Below the pieces are notes generated by a model that worked only from the letters and a program-made list of their open reading frames with translations, ran no database searches and was not told the origin of the DNA. Source: Pseudomonas sp. GM21 (GTDB lineage Bacteria > Pseudomonadota > Gammaproteobacteria > Pseudomonadales > Pseudomonadaceae). From it: a stretch of 64,000 bases of DNA. Positions 53,717 through 62,740 of the stretch are shown here, piece after piece. Position 1 is the stretch's first letter. The number at the start of each line of letters is the position of its first letter. The stretch spans positions 1 to 64,000 of the forward strand of contig NZ_AKJS01000190.1 in NCBI RefSeq assembly GCF_000282215.1, given 5' to 3'. Both the position numbers and the translations under genes were made by a program.

Positions 53717-53760
53717 GGTTCAACCTCTGTGGGTTCTTATTCTGGTTTCACTAAACCCCT

Positions 53761-53862
53761 GTAGCAGCTGCCGAAGGCTGCGTCGGGTTGCGAAGCGACC
53801 CTGGCATTCCAACGCGGAACGAAGGTCCTTCGGCCCTTAACGCAGCCTGCGGCAGCTGCTAC
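53761..53862. repeat. GTAGCAGCTGCC inverted repeat between hutU and hutT
   Basis: GTAGCAGCTGCCGAAGGCTG (53761 on) and its near reverse complement CAGCCTGCGGCAGCTGCTAC (ending 53862) flank about 58 bases. This REP-like family differs in sequence from the GTTCCCAC and GTGGGAGC types. Confidence 0.8.
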
Positions 53863-53871
53863 ATGGCTTGT

Positions 53872-55572
53872 TTATTTGCCGGTGATCATCGGCAGGTTCA
53901 GCCCTTGTTCCTTGGCGCAGTCGATTGCGATCTGGTAGCCCGCATCGGCGTGACGCATAACGCCGGTCGCCGGGTCGTTGTGCAGCACGCGAGCAATACG
54001 CTCGGCCGCTTCGTCCGTACCGTCGCAGACAATCACCATGCCCGAGTGCTGGGAGAAGCCCATGCCGACGCCGCCGCCGTGGTGCAGAGACACCCAAGTC
54101 GCGCCGCTCGCGGTGTTGAGCAGGGCGTTCAGCAGAGGCCAGTCGGACACGGCATCGGAACCGTCCTGCATGGATTCGGTTTCGCGGTTCGGGCTGGCTA
54201 CCGAGCCGGAGTCCAGGTGGTCACGACCGATCACGATTGGCGCGGACAGTTCGCCGCTGCGCACCATTTCATTGAACGCCAAACCCAGCTTGGCGCGCAG
54301 ACCCAGGCCAACCCAGCAGATACGCGCCGGCAGACCCTGGAAGCTGATGCGCTCACGGGCCATGTCCAGCCAGTTGTGCAGGTGGGCGTCGTCCGGGATC
54401 AGCTCTTTGACCTTGGCGTCGGTCTTGTAGATGTCTTCGGCATTGCCCGACAGCGCGGCCCAACGGAAAGGACCGATGCCACGGCAGAACAGCGGACGGA
54501 TGTAAGCCGGTACGAAACCTGGGAAGTCGAAAGCGTTTTCCACGCCTTCTTCCTGGGCCATCTGACGGATGTTGTTGCCGTAGTCGAAGGTCGGGATGCC
54601 CATTTTCTGGAAATCCAGCATCGCTTTAACGTGTACGGCCATGGACTGCTTGGCGGCTTTGACCACGGCAGCCGGCTCGGTCTTGGCGCGAGCGCGGTAC
54701 TCGTCCCAGGTCCAGCCAGCCGGCAGGTAGCCGTTGAGCGGATCGTGGGCGCTGGTCTGGTCGGTGACCATGTCCGGGCGCACGCCACGACGAACCAGTT
54801 CCGGCAGGATTTCTGCCGCGTTGCCCAGCAGAGCGATGGAAATCGCCTTGCCTTCCTTGGTGTATTTTTCGATGCGGGCCAGTGCGTCGTCGAGGTCGGT
54901 GGCTTGCTCATCGACATAACGGCTGTTCAGGCGGAAATCGATGCTGACCTGCTGGCATTCGATGTTCAGCGAGCAAGCACCGGCCAGGGTAGCGGCCAGA
55001 GGCTGGGCGCCGCCCATGCCACCCAGACCGGCGGTCAGGACCCAACGACCTTTCAGGTCATCGTTGTAGTGTTGGCGACCGGCTTCAACGAAGGTTTCGT
55101 AGGTGCCCTGGACAATGCCTTGGCTACCGATGTAGATCCAGCTGCCGGCGGTCATCTGGCCGTACATGGCCAGGCCTTTGGCGTCGAGTTCGTTGAAGTG
55201 CTCCCAGCTCGCCCAGTGTGGCACCAGGTTGGAGTTGGCGATCAGCACGCGCGGGGCGTTGCTGTGGGTCTTGAACACGCCGACCGGCTTGCCGGATTGC
55301 ACCAGCAGGGTCTCGTCGTCATTCAGGTTAGTCAGGCTTTCGACGATCTTGTCGTAGCATTCCCAGTTACGTGCCGCACGACCGATGCCACCGTAAACCA
55401 CCAGTTCTTTAGGGTTCTCGGCGACTTCCGGATCGAGGTTGTTCATCAGCATGCGCAGCGGCGCTTCGGTCAGCCAGCTCTTGGCGGTCAGCGTGTTACC
55501 GCGGGCGGCGCGGATTTCAACGTTGCGGCGCTTTGTAAACGTAGGCGTAGGTTTCTGGGTATTGTCAGTCAC
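53872..55572 (-). CDS. hutU: urocanate hydratase
   Basis: HutU hydrates urocanate to imidazolone propionate using NAD as electrophile. The 566-residue protein has the N-terminal NVEIRAARG stretch, NAD-binding GLGGMGGAQPLAA and the Cys-containing RICWVGLG region. The start is GTG at 55572 with AGGAG eight bases upstream. It heads the long hut unit and is preceded by a HutC operator and a sigma-54 promoter candidate. Confidence 0.97.
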   Translation of the reverse strand: MTDNTQKPTPTFTKRRNVEIRAARGNTLTAKSWLTEAPLRMLMNNLDPEVAENPKELVVYGGIGRAARNWECYDKIVESLTNLNDDETLLVQSGKPVGVFKTHSNAPRVLIANSNLVPHWASWEHFNELDAKGLAMYGQMTAGSWIYIGSQGIVQGTYETFVEAGRQHYNDDLKGRWVLTAGLGGMGGAQPLAATLAGACSLNIECQQVSIDFRLNSRYVDEQATDLDDALARIEKYTKEGKAISIALLGNAAEILPELVRRGVRPDMVTDQTSAHDPLNGYLPAGWTWDEYRARAKTEPAAVVKAAKQSMAVHVKAMLDFQKMGIPTFDYGNNIRQMAQEEGVENAFDFPGFVPAYIRPLFCRGIGPFRWAALSGNAEDIYKTDAKVKELIPDDAHLHNWLDMARERISFQGLPARICWVGLGLRAKLGLAFNEMVRSGELSAPIVIGRDHLDSGSVASPNRETESMQDGSDAVSDWPLLNALLNTASGATWVSLHHGGGVGMGFSQHSGMVIVCDGTDEAAERIARVLHNDPATGVMRHADAGYQIAIDCAKEQGLNLPMITGK

Positions 55573-55705
55573 GAAAAAGACTCCTCAGCGATCAATTCAA
55601 ACCAACCCGGGCAGTGGGCAAGCCAGCTTGTGCGCATCGTCGCGCCACAAGCGAATCAGTGGACGCTGCGGAGAGCCTCGGTCGACTCATACGCATACGT
55701 CTTTA

Positions 55706-55719
55706 CTTGTACATACAAG
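55706..55719. promoter_or_regulatory. HutC operator candidate upstream of hutU
   Basis: CTTGTACATACAAG is a palindrome with perfect six-base arms, the GntR/HutC-type TTGTA...TACAA box. It lies at the expected start-site region just downstream of the sigma-54 promoter candidate, where a bound repressor would block transcription. Confidence 0.75.
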
Positions 55720-55723
55720 CATA

Positions 55724-55740
55724 TGCAATCAAGCGGCCAA
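55724..55740 (-). promoter_or_regulatory. sigma-54 promoter candidate of hutU
   Basis: On the minus strand TTGGCCGCTTGATTGCA matches TTGGCACG-N4-TTGCA, with GG and GC ten bases apart and a perfect -12 box. RpoN/CbrAB control of hutU is reported in P. fluorescens, which supports this site. Confidence 0.7.
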
Positions 55741-55851
55741 CTTATTGGATGGGCGTTCAAGAAAAGTTTTGAATGGGCTGGAAAGCTTGTAGATCAAGGG
55801 TTTTTACGAAGATTAAATTTTTCGGGGAGATTTTTGCGAAAGGGTGATAGC

Positions 55852-55897
55852 TGTTACTTGAGCTACGTTTTGCGCCACCCTGGGGCGTTCGGTAACA
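55852..55897. promoter_or_regulatory. possible CbrB enhancer half-sites
   Basis: TGTTAC at 55852-55857 and GTAACA at 55892-55897 are inverted half-sites of the type reported for CbrB, about 110-160 bases upstream of the sigma-54 promoter. The spacing (34 bases) is longer than the reported 14, so this is tentative. Confidence 0.35.
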
Positions 55898-55923
55898 AGA
55901 TGGTGCGCAGATTCGAATCAGAT

Positions 55924-56035
55924 GATCGTTCCCACGCTCCGCGTGGTAACGCTGCCGGGGACGCTCCGCGTCCGCTATTGACTGTGACGCGGAGCGTCAC
56001 GGGATGCATTCCCACGCAGGAGCGTGGGAACGATC
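55924..56035. repeat. triple-hairpin GATCGTTCCCACGC repeat, copy 4
   Basis: Starts GATCGTTCCCACGCTCCGCG and ends AGCGTGGGAACGATC, with a GACGC/GCGTC centre. It lies between the hutD stop and the hutU control region. Confidence 0.92.
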
Positions 56036-56050
56036 AGTGGAGGGGTTGAA

Positions 56051-56620
56051 TCAGTGTGCGGTCAGTTCAATCACGCAGCACGGGCCGTTGACGGAGACTT
56101 CCAACAACCCGGTGTTACCGTCCAGTCGCAAGCAATCATGGCGACCCAGTTGCGAAGCGCTATTACCGGCATTCACTTCCAATGCGTCGGTAATACTGAA
56201 CACCAGCACCGTGCCCGCCGAACTGAAAAACCGCTGCTCACCCGCCAGCCACTGCAACCGCGCGCTGTAACGCTGCGGTGCATAAATCAGGTTGAAATCG
56301 CGGATCGGCCCGCCGAGCAATGTGCAGGAGACTTCACTCTCACCGCTGAAGGCAAACGGGGTCAGCGGTAACAGTGGCAACGTGTCCTGACCTTCCACCC
56401 GCAAGGTCATGCCATCACCTTGCAGCACGGTGATGACCCGCTCGTAACCCGTGAACATCGAGAAACCACCCGACTCGCCGATGTCGGCAATCGACAGGCG
56501 CCAGCCGAAACCATCGAGGCCAGTGCCCGCATCGCGGGTGATTTCTTCAGTGCTGCCGCTGCCGTTTTTCCACGGCATGCGTGGGTAATCGATGGCGCGT
56601 AAAACCTTCATTTCAATCAT
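56051..56620 (-). CDS. hutD: HutD-family protein
   Basis: The 189-residue cupin-like HutD protein is reported in P. fluorescens to act as a governor that limits hut expression, probably by binding an intermediate (formylglutamate suggested). It shows the family start RMPWKNGSGSTEEI and double-stranded beta-helix. It follows hutC by ten bases in a separate hutCD unit. Confidence 0.94.
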   Translation of the reverse strand: MIEMKVLRAIDYPRMPWKNGSGSTEEITRDAGTGLDGFGWRLSIADIGESGGFSMFTGYERVITVLQGDGMTLRVEGQDTLPLLPLTPFAFSGESEVSCTLLGGPIRDFNLIYAPQRYSARLQWLAGEQRFFSSAGTVLVFSITDALEVNAGNSASQLGRHDCLRLDGNTGLLEVSVNGPCCVIELTAH

Positions 56621-56630
56621 TTATGGCTCT

Positions 56631-57380
56631 CTATTTATGGAACCGACCTTCCAGACGATGACGGGAACCGGGGTGGATCAAGCGGGCGGCGGTCACTGGC
56701 TGACGGCCGGACCAGGTGCGGCGGCGAATCAGCAGGCATGGCTCGCCTTTTTCAATCTGCAACAGCTTGCACTCGGATACCTCGGCAAGAATCGCCTCGA
56801 CCACGTGCTCGCCTTCGGTCAGCGGCGCCACCTGGTTGAGGTAGGCATAAGGCGTTTGCAGCGTGAAGTCTTGTTTGAGGTAGTCCGGAGCCACTAGCGC
56901 ATTGACGAAACGGTCTTCGATTTGCACCGGGATATCGTTTTCGAAATGCACGATCAGCGAGTGGAAAACCCTCTGCCCTTCGCGCATATCCAGTGCCAGG
57001 GCGCGCTCGGAGCCGGCGGCCTCTTCTTCAAGGGTGATCACCTTGCAAGTGTGGCGATGGCCGCGAGAGGCGATCTCGTCGGCGATGTTGTGCACTTCAA
57101 ACAGCGCGGACTGGCTTTTCGGCTCGGCGACGAACGTACCAACGCCTTGCATGCGTACCAACAGACCGTCGGCGGTCATTTCGCGCAGGGCGCGGTTGAT
57201 GGTCATGCGGCTGAAACCGAGCTGGCTGACCAGTTCGCTTTCCGACGGCACACGGTAGTGCGGCGGCCAGTTCCCACTGTCGATTTGCTGGGTGATCATC
57301 TGCTTGACGCGGGCGTACAAGGGCGCCGGACTGTCGCCCATGTTCGCGGCCAACGGTGACACTGGGGGCGGAGTCGGCAC
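56631..57380 (-). CDS. hutC: histidine utilization repressor HutC
   Basis: HutC is the GntR/HutC-family repressor, released by urocanate. The 249-residue protein has a winged helix-turn-helix at about 20-85 (YRVPSESELVSQLGFSRMTI) and a UTRA ligand domain at about 105-245. Start GTG 57380 has AGGA upstream. It is divergent from hutF, with operator-like palindromes between. Confidence 0.97.
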   Translation of the reverse strand: MPTPPPVSPLAANMGDSPAPLYARVKQMITQQIDSGNWPPHYRVPSESELVSQLGFSRMTINRALREMTADGLLVRMQGVGTFVAEPKSQSALFEVHNIADEIASRGHRHTCKVITLEEEAAGSERALALDMREGQRVFHSLIVHFENDIPVQIEDRFVNALVAPDYLKQDFTLQTPYAYLNQVAPLTEGEHVVEAILAEVSECKLLQIEKGEPCLLIRRRTWSGRQPVTAARLIHPGSRHRLEGRFHK

Positions 57381-57451
57381 GGTTAATCCTTGTTCATTTA
57401 GGAAAGGTTGCTAGCTTGCCGGAGTTTACCGAGCAGGCAAACGTCTGTATA

Positions 57452-57461
57452 TGTATATACA
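57452..57461. promoter_or_regulatory. HutC operator candidate between hutC and hutF
   Basis: TGTATATACA is a perfect palindrome, part of a longer TGTATATGTATATACAAA, similar to the box before hutU. It lies about 27 bases upstream of hutF and 72 from hutC, and could repress both. Confidence 0.7.
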
Positions 57462-57487
57462 AATAACACACGATGGGGTGCTGAACC

Positions 57488-58852
57488 ATGTCCGCCTTCT
57501 TTGCCGAACGCGCGCTGCTGCCTAGTGGATGGGCCAACAATGTACGTCTTGAGGTCAGCGCCGACGGCGTATTGACCCATCTCCAGGCCGATTCCCACGC
57601 AGATGGCGCCGAACGGCTGAGCGGCCCGCTGCTGCCAGGCATGCCGAATTTGCACTCCCACGCATTCCAGCGTGCGATGGCCGGGTTGGCGGAAGTGGCG
57701 GGTAATCCGAACGACAGTTTCTGGACCTGGCGCGATTTGATGTATCGCCTCGTCGGAAAAATCAGCCCGGACCAACTCGGTGTGATCGCCCGTCAGCTGT
57801 ACATCGAAATGCTCAAGGCCGGTTATACCTCGGTCGCGGAATTTCATTACGTGCACCACGACACCAATGGCCAGCCTTACGCAGACCCCGCCGAACTGGC
57901 GCTGCGCATCAGCCAGGCAGCGAGCTCCGCCGGTATCGGTCTGACCCTGCTGCCGGTGCTCTACAGCCATTCCGGTTTCGGTGGCCAGACGCCGAACGAC
58001 GGCCAGCGCCGCTTTATCAACAGCACCGAAAGCTACCTGAAACTCCAGTCGCGTTTGCAGCCGCTTCTGGCCCGGCAACCGGCGCAATCCCTGGGCTTGT
58101 GCTTCCACTCCCTACGCGCAGTCACGCCACCGCAAATCAGCGAAGTGCTGGCCGCCAGCGACAAGCAATGCCCGGTGCATATCCACATTGCCGAACAGCA
58201 GAAGGAAGTCGAGGACTGCCTGACCTGGAGCGGTCGTCGTCCGTTGCAATGGCTGTTCGAAAACACTCAGGTCGATCAGCGCTGGTGTCTGGTACACGCC
58301 ACTCACGCCAATGCGGAAGAAGTCACCCTGATGGCCAAGAGTCGTGCCATTGCCGGGCTGTGCCTGACCACCGAAGCCAACCTGGGCGACGGGATTTTCC
58401 CGGCAGTGGATTTCCTCGCTCAGGGCGGGCGCATGGGCATCGGTTCCGACAGCCATGTGTCGTTGAGCGTGGTGGAAGAATTGCGTTGGCTGGAATACGG
58501 CCAGCGCCTGCGCGATCAGCGACGTAATCGCCTGTATGGCGCGGATCAGCCGATGGTTGGCCGCACGCTGTACGACGCAGCACTCGATGGCGGCGCTCAG
58601 GCGCTGGGGCAGCCGATTGGCGCGCTGGAAGTGGGCAAGCGTGCGGACTGGCTGGTGCTGGACGGCAACGATCCCTACCTGGCGACCGCCAGTGGCGACG
58701 CAATTCTCAATCGTTGGTTGTTTGCCGGCGGCGATCGCCAGGTTCGCGATGTGCTGGTCAATGGCCAGTGGGTTGTGCGTGACGGGCGTCATGCCGGGGA
58801 AGAAGAAAGCAATCGCGCGTTCACCCAGGTCCTGCGCGATCTCCTGGGCTGA
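57488..58852 (+). CDS. hutF: formimidoylglutamate deiminase
   Basis: HutF deiminates N-formimino-glutamate to N-formylglutamate, marking the five-step pathway that ends with HutG. The 454-residue amidohydrolase has metal-ligand HSHAFQRAM, FHYVHHDTNG, and GSDSHVSL motifs. It is the only plus-strand gene of the locus, with its own HutC-type operator. Confidence 0.96.
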   Translation: MSAFFAERALLPSGWANNVRLEVSADGVLTHLQADSHADGAERLSGPLLPGMPNLHSHAFQRAMAGLAEVAGNPNDSFWTWRDLMYRLVGKISPDQLGVIARQLYIEMLKAGYTSVAEFHYVHHDTNGQPYADPAELALRISQAASSAGIGLTLLPVLYSHSGFGGQTPNDGQRRFINSTESYLKLQSRLQPLLARQPAQSLGLCFHSLRAVTPPQISEVLAASDKQCPVHIHIAEQQKEVEDCLTWSGRRPLQWLFENTQVDQRWCLVHATHANAEEVTLMAKSRAIAGLCLTTEANLGDGIFPAVDFLAQGGRMGIGSDSHVSLSVVEELRWLEYGQRLRDQRRNRLYGADQPMVGRTLYDAALDGGAQALGQPIGALEVGKRADWLVLDGNDPYLATASGDAILNRWLFAGGDRQVRDVLVNGQWVVRDGRHAGEEESNRAFTQVLRDLLG

Positions 58853-58867
58853 TACAAATCTGCGACT

Positions 58868-58975
58868 GATCGTTCCCACGCTCTGCGTGGGAATGCAGCC
58901 CGGGACGCTCCGCGTCCAAAAAGCGTGACGCAGAGCGTCACATGAGGCGTTCCCACGCAGAGCGTGGGAAGGATC
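58868..58975. repeat. triple-hairpin GATCGTTCCCACGC repeat, copy 5
   Basis: Starts GATCGTTCCCACGCTCTGCG and ends GCAGAGCGTGGGAAGGATC, with a GTGACGC/GCGTCAC centre. It lies between convergent hutF and the lipocalin gene. Confidence 0.9.
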
Positions 58976-58987
58976 ATAGGGTGAGGA

Positions 58988-59557
58988 TCAGTTCGAGGTC
59001 TTGGCCATCTGCGACTCCGACGCCCGCCAGATCAGCCGCGAGGTGTCGTAACCCTGCTGCCGCGCCTTGCTCAGCAGCTCCTCACGCACCACCCCATTGA
59101 CGGTTGGGGTTCGCGCCAACAGCCACAGGTACTTGCGACTCGGGTCGCCAACAATGGCCGTCTTGTAGTCATCGCTGACGTACAACACCCAGTATTGCCC
59201 CTTCGCCGTACCCGGAATCAGACGAGAAAACCAGGTATCGAACTCGACCCACAATTTGTCGGTTTTGCCCGGCTCCTGTGGATAAGCCGTGCCCTTGATC
59301 TCTTCCCACTGCCACTGCGCCGTCAGGCAGCGGTTCAGTATCGCCATCTTACCGTCAGGCTTGAGCATGTAATGGGCTTCGGATTGGGCGCAGTCACGCT
59401 GGAAATACATGGGCATGCGAGCCAACTCGTACCAGGTTCCCTGGTAACGCTTGAGGTTGACGCTGTTGACGGTTTTCGGTGCCAACTGATCATTGCCAGA
59501 AGTGGCGCAGCCAGCCAATATCAGGCCGGCAAAAAGTACAAGTAATAACCGCATCAT
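58988..59557 (-). CDS. blc: outer-membrane lipocalin (Blc-like)
   Basis: Bacterial lipocalins bind fatty acids or lysophospholipids at the outer membrane. The 189-residue protein has a lipobox (LILAGCATSG), the lipocalin motif GTWYELARMPMYFQ and the YVSDDYKTAIVG strand. It is downstream of a small lipoprotein gene on the same strand, and is probably cotranscribed with it. Confidence 0.93.
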   Translation of the reverse strand: MMRLLLVLFAGLILAGCATSGNDQLAPKTVNSVNLKRYQGTWYELARMPMYFQRDCAQSEAHYMLKPDGKMAILNRCLTAQWQWEEIKGTAYPQEPGKTDKLWVEFDTWFSRLIPGTAKGQYWVLYVSDDYKTAIVGDPSRKYLWLLARTPTVNGVVREELLSKARQQGYDTSRLIWRASESQMAKTSN

Positions 59558-59588
59558 TGTTTTTCTCCCGTGGGCGTATCGCCCCGGT

Positions 59589-59843
59589 TTACTTCAGGCC
59601 TTGGCCGGAAAACATCAATACTTTGTCACCGGCATACTGCACGCTGATAAAGCTGTTTTTGTCGCCCCAGGTGCAACTGGACATACCCAGTGCGCCCGAG
59701 CAATCAGCAGGCTTACCCAGCAACGTTTCGACCTCGGCCTTAGGCATGCCGGTCGATAGCTTTGAGTAGTTTTCCTGATTGACCTTGCTGCATGCGGCCA
59801 ACAACACGCAGAACGAGAGCAAGGCGAGAGATCGCAGCGACAT
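59589..59843 (-). CDS. small lipoprotein, BamE/SmpA-like
   Basis: The 84-residue lipoprotein has a signal peptide with lipobox LLAAC and a short domain (YSKLSTGMPKAEVETLLGKP, then DKNSFISVQYAG) resembling the BamE/OmlA fold. ATG 59843 is the start of the signal peptide; the open frame continues 23 codons upstream. Function unknown. Confidence 0.85.
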   Translation of the reverse strand: MSLRSLALLSFCVLLAACSKVNQENYSKLSTGMPKAEVETLLGKPADCSGALGMSSCTWGDKNSFISVQYAGDKVLMFSGQGLK

Positions 59844-60136
59844 GGTGAAACTCCTGGGGCGAAGGGGAATGGCATGGCTGCCAAGCAGAAGCTTAGAAGA
59901 GCAAACCCCCATCTGGTTCCCCGACCGCCGCGCTATTTATCAGGCCGCTCGTCTGCCATTTTCGAAAAACAAGCAACTTTCCTGAGCCATTGATGTTTTC
60001 GTCAATTTTTACGTAAGACGCCTCATCTTTGGCGCTGGGCTGTCGACATAGAAGCAGCGTAAAGCCCTCGACTGTGGCAATTGACGCCCCCTCGCTGACA
60101 AGCCCCTCCGCGGTAGTGCATTTAATGACCAGAAAC

Positions 60137-62017
60137 ATGAAATTCAGCCACAAGATCCTGCTGGCAGCTGCCCTCGTGGTAGCCGTTGCATTCGCCTGCT
60201 TTATCCTGTTCAACGACTATCGCCAGCGCCAGACCCTGCGCAGCAGTACCGAATCCTCGATGCAGGAACTCGGCAGCCTGACTACCAGCAACATTCAGAC
60301 CTGGCTGGAAAGCCGCATCCAGTTGCTGCAGTCGTTGTCCCAGCAGATCGCCGTGGACGGCAGCGCACAGGCCAGCCTGAAACGCGCCATCGACCTGCCG
60401 GCCTACACCAGCAACTTCCAACTGAGCTATTTCGGCGGCACTGACGGTGTGATGTTTTCGGTCCCGGCGGGCAATCGTGCCGCCGACTACGACCCTCGCG
60501 CCCGTGGCTGGTACAAGGCAGCGAACAGCGCGCAACAGACCATCGTCACCGAACCGTACATCGCCGCGTCTTCCGGCAAACTGGTGATCACCGTTGCCAC
60601 ACCCGTTAAGTATCAGGGCCAGATGATCGGCGTCGCCGGTGCGGATATCGACCTGTCCAGTGTCAGCGCCATCATCAACTCGCTGAACTTCGGCGGCCAC
60701 GGCCATGCGTTCATCGTCAGCACCGATGGCAAGATCCTGATTCACCCGGACAGCAAACTGGTGCTCAAAGGCCTGGCAGACGCCTACCCGAATGGCGCAC
60801 CGAAAGTCAGCCCGGGAATGAAAGAAGTCGAGATCGACGGCAAGAAGCAGTTCATCTCCTTCACCCGCGTCAACGGCGTGCCGTCGGCAGACTGGTACGT
60901 GGCGCTGGTGCTGGATCAGGACACCGCGTTCTCGATGCTCAGCGAATTCCGCACCTCGGCAATCATCGCCATGGTCATCGCGGTGGTGATCATCATTGCG
61001 TTGCTGGGCATGTTGATCAGCGTCCTGATGCAGCCGCTGCTGACCATGGGCCGCGCGATGCAGGACATCGCCGAAGGTGAGGGTGACCTGACCAAACGCC
61101 TGACCATCCACGGCCAGGACGAATTCGGCGCGCTGGGCACCTCGTTCAACCGTTTTGTTGAGCGTATTCATACCTCGATTCGCGAAGTGTCCTCCGCCAC
61201 CGGCCAGGTCAACGAAGTAGCGCTGCGCGTCGTGGCCGCGTCGAACTCGTCGATGTTCAACTCCGACCAGCAAGCCTCGCGTACCAGCAGCGTGGCCGCA
61301 GCGATCAACGAACTGGGTGCCGCTGCCCAGGAAATCGCCCAGAACGCCGCGATCGCCTCCCAACACTCCAGCGACGCTCGCTCCATGGCCGAAGACGGTC
61401 AGCAAGTGGTGGATAAAACCATCGCCGCGATGCAGCAGCTGTCGGCGAAGATCAGCGATTCGTGCGGCAACATCGAAACGCTCAACAGCAACACCGTCAA
61501 CATTGGGCAGATTCTGGAAGTGATTACCAGCATCTCCCAACAGACCAACCTGCTGGCACTCAACGCAGCGATCGAAGCCGCTCGTGCCGGCGAAGCCGGT
61601 CGCGGTTTTGCCGTGGTGGCGGATGAGGTACGCAACCTGGCGCACCGCACTCAGGATTCGGCGCAGCAAGTGCAGAAGATGATCGAGGAACTGCAAGTCG
61701 GCGCCCGCGAAGCGGTGAGCATCATGACTGACAGCCAGCGTCAAAGCGAAAGCAGCGTCGGCATCGCCAACCAGGCGGGTGAACGACTGGGCAGTGTGAC
61801 GCAGCGCATTGGCGAAATCGACGGAATGAACCAGTCCGTGGCCACCGCGACTGAAGAGCAGACTGCCGTGGTGGAGTCGATCAACGTCGACATTACCGAG
61901 ATCAATACGCTGAACCAGGAAGGCGTGGAGAACTTGCAATCGACCTTGCGTGCGTGTGCGGATCTTGAGCAGCAGGCGGCGCGGTTGAAGCAGTTGGTCG
62001 GCAGCTTCCGGATTTAA
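60137..62017 (+). CDS. methyl-accepting chemotaxis protein with dCache sensor (amino-acid-receptor type)
   Basis: The 626-residue receptor has membrane helices near 7-24 and 274-297, with a periplasmic dCache domain between them. The membrane-distal module shows Y-x4-R-x-WY (YDPRARGWY) typical of amino-acid-binding dCache receptors such as PctA, and the Asp in GADIDLSS; the position usually Asp in PYxD reads PYIA here. HAMP and a signalling domain (NLLALNAAIEAARAGEAGRG) follow. ATG 60137 is preferred; another at 60125 is possible. No FliA promoter was found. Confidence 0.93.
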   Translation: MKFSHKILLAAALVVAVAFACFILFNDYRQRQTLRSSTESSMQELGSLTTSNIQTWLESRIQLLQSLSQQIAVDGSAQASLKRAIDLPAYTSNFQLSYFGGTDGVMFSVPAGNRAADYDPRARGWYKAANSAQQTIVTEPYIAASSGKLVITVATPVKYQGQMIGVAGADIDLSSVSAIINSLNFGGHGHAFIVSTDGKILIHPDSKLVLKGLADAYPNGAPKVSPGMKEVEIDGKKQFISFTRVNGVPSADWYVALVLDQDTAFSMLSEFRTSAIIAMVIAVVIIIALLGMLISVLMQPLLTMGRAMQDIAEGEGDLTKRLTIHGQDEFGALGTSFNRFVERIHTSIREVSSATGQVNEVALRVVAASNSSMFNSDQQASRTSSVAAAINELGAAAQEIAQNAAIASQHSSDARSMAEDGQQVVDKTIAAMQQLSAKISDSCGNIETLNSNTVNIGQILEVITSISQQTNLLALNAAIEAARAGEAGRGFAVVADEVRNLAHRTQDSAQQVQKMIEELQVGAREAVSIMTDSQRQSESSVGIANQAGERLGSVTQRIGEIDGMNQSVATATEEQTAVVESINVDITEINTLNQEGVENLQSTLRACADLEQQAARLKQLVGSFRI

Positions 62018-62034
62018 GTTGCTTTCACTGGCCC

Positions 62035-62111
62035 CATCGCCAGCAGGCTGGCTCCCACAGGGGATTTGTGAACGACACAAACCCAACGTGGGAGCCAGCC
62101 TGCTGGCGATG
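62035..62111. repeat. REPIN between chemoreceptor and DUF924 gene
   Basis: CATCGCCAGCAGGCTGGCTC and its reverse complement GAGCCAGCCTGCTGGCGATG flank a spacer of about 20 bases. The core GCCAGCAGGCTGGC is another REP subtype. Confidence 0.9.
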
Positions 62112-62134
62112 ACGGCATCAGCCGCAAGGAAAAC

Positions 62135-62737
62135 CTAAAACCGAGACCCAGGTCCTGCGAGAAACGCCAACTCCTCAGCCGTCGACTCCCTTCCCAACAC
62201 CGCATTGCGATGCGGAAACCGCCCAAATTCAGCAATCACCCGCTGATGCTTCTCGGCATAGTCCAGATAGTCGGTAAACAGTGTTCGATCCGCCTCCGGC
62301 TGCTGCGACAGCAGATCGATGTAACGCGAGATGCACTCGTTCTGCACCGCCAGATTCTCGCAATGCTCCATCACCAGGTAGATAAACACTCGCTGAAGAG
62401 GCCGCAACTGCCGATCAAAATCCGCAGCAATGCCTTGCGCCACCAGTGCCTGAGCCCTGAGATCGCCGGAATAGGATTGGGGAGTGTTGCGATAGATCAT
62501 TCGCGGGAGTTGATCGAGCAGCAGCACCAGCGCCAGCCAACCTTCGGGACGATGCGCCCAGTCAGTCAATCCGCCGGCCAGTGCCTGCTCAACCCAGTCC
62601 CCGAAACGCGTCTGCGCTTCGAGGTCCTGGCTGTCGCGCTTGCCGAACCATAACTTGCCCTTGGCGGCCGCTGTTTCGTTCGCTGATTCGGAAGATCCGA
62701 ACCACCAATCGAGCAACGGCTGCCAGGGCGCGGTCAT
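62135..62737 (-). CDS. DUF924 family protein
   Basis: The 200-residue protein has the DUF924 signatures LLLDQLPRMIYRNTP and FIYLVMEHCENLAVQ. It resembles a TPR-like helical fold; function unknown. It follows fbp by three bases on the same strand. Confidence 0.9.
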   Translation of the reverse strand: MTAPWQPLLDWWFGSSESANETAAAKGKLWFGKRDSQDLEAQTRFGDWVEQALAGGLTDWAHRPEGWLALVLLLDQLPRMIYRNTPQSYSGDLRAQALVAQGIAADFDRQLRPLQRVFIYLVMEHCENLAVQNECISRYIDLLSQQPEADRTLFTDYLDYAEKHQRVIAEFGRFPHRNAVLGRESTAEELAFLAGPGSRF

Positions 62738-62740
62738 GGT

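Larger units (their letters stand above)
55573..56050. promoter_or_regulatory. hutU control region (hutU-hutD gap)
   Basis: This 478-base non-coding gap holds, from hutU outward, the HutC box (55706-55719), the sigma-54 promoter candidate (55724-55740), an AT-rich stretch, candidate CbrB half-sites (55852-55897), and a triple-hairpin repeat (55924-56035) next to the hutD stop. No gene was found in it. Confidence 0.8.

Noticed and set aside
53788..56049. 753-codon plus-strand frame
   Set aside because: Antisense to hutU and running through the hutU control region and a repeat.
60001..60136. FliA promoter before the second chemoreceptor
   Set aside because: The best GCCGATAA-like word is a poor match (GTCGACAT) and no TAAA lies 15 bases upstream.
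60122..62086. 654-codon minus-strand frame
   Set aside because: Antisense to the dCache chemoreceptor gene; no domain.
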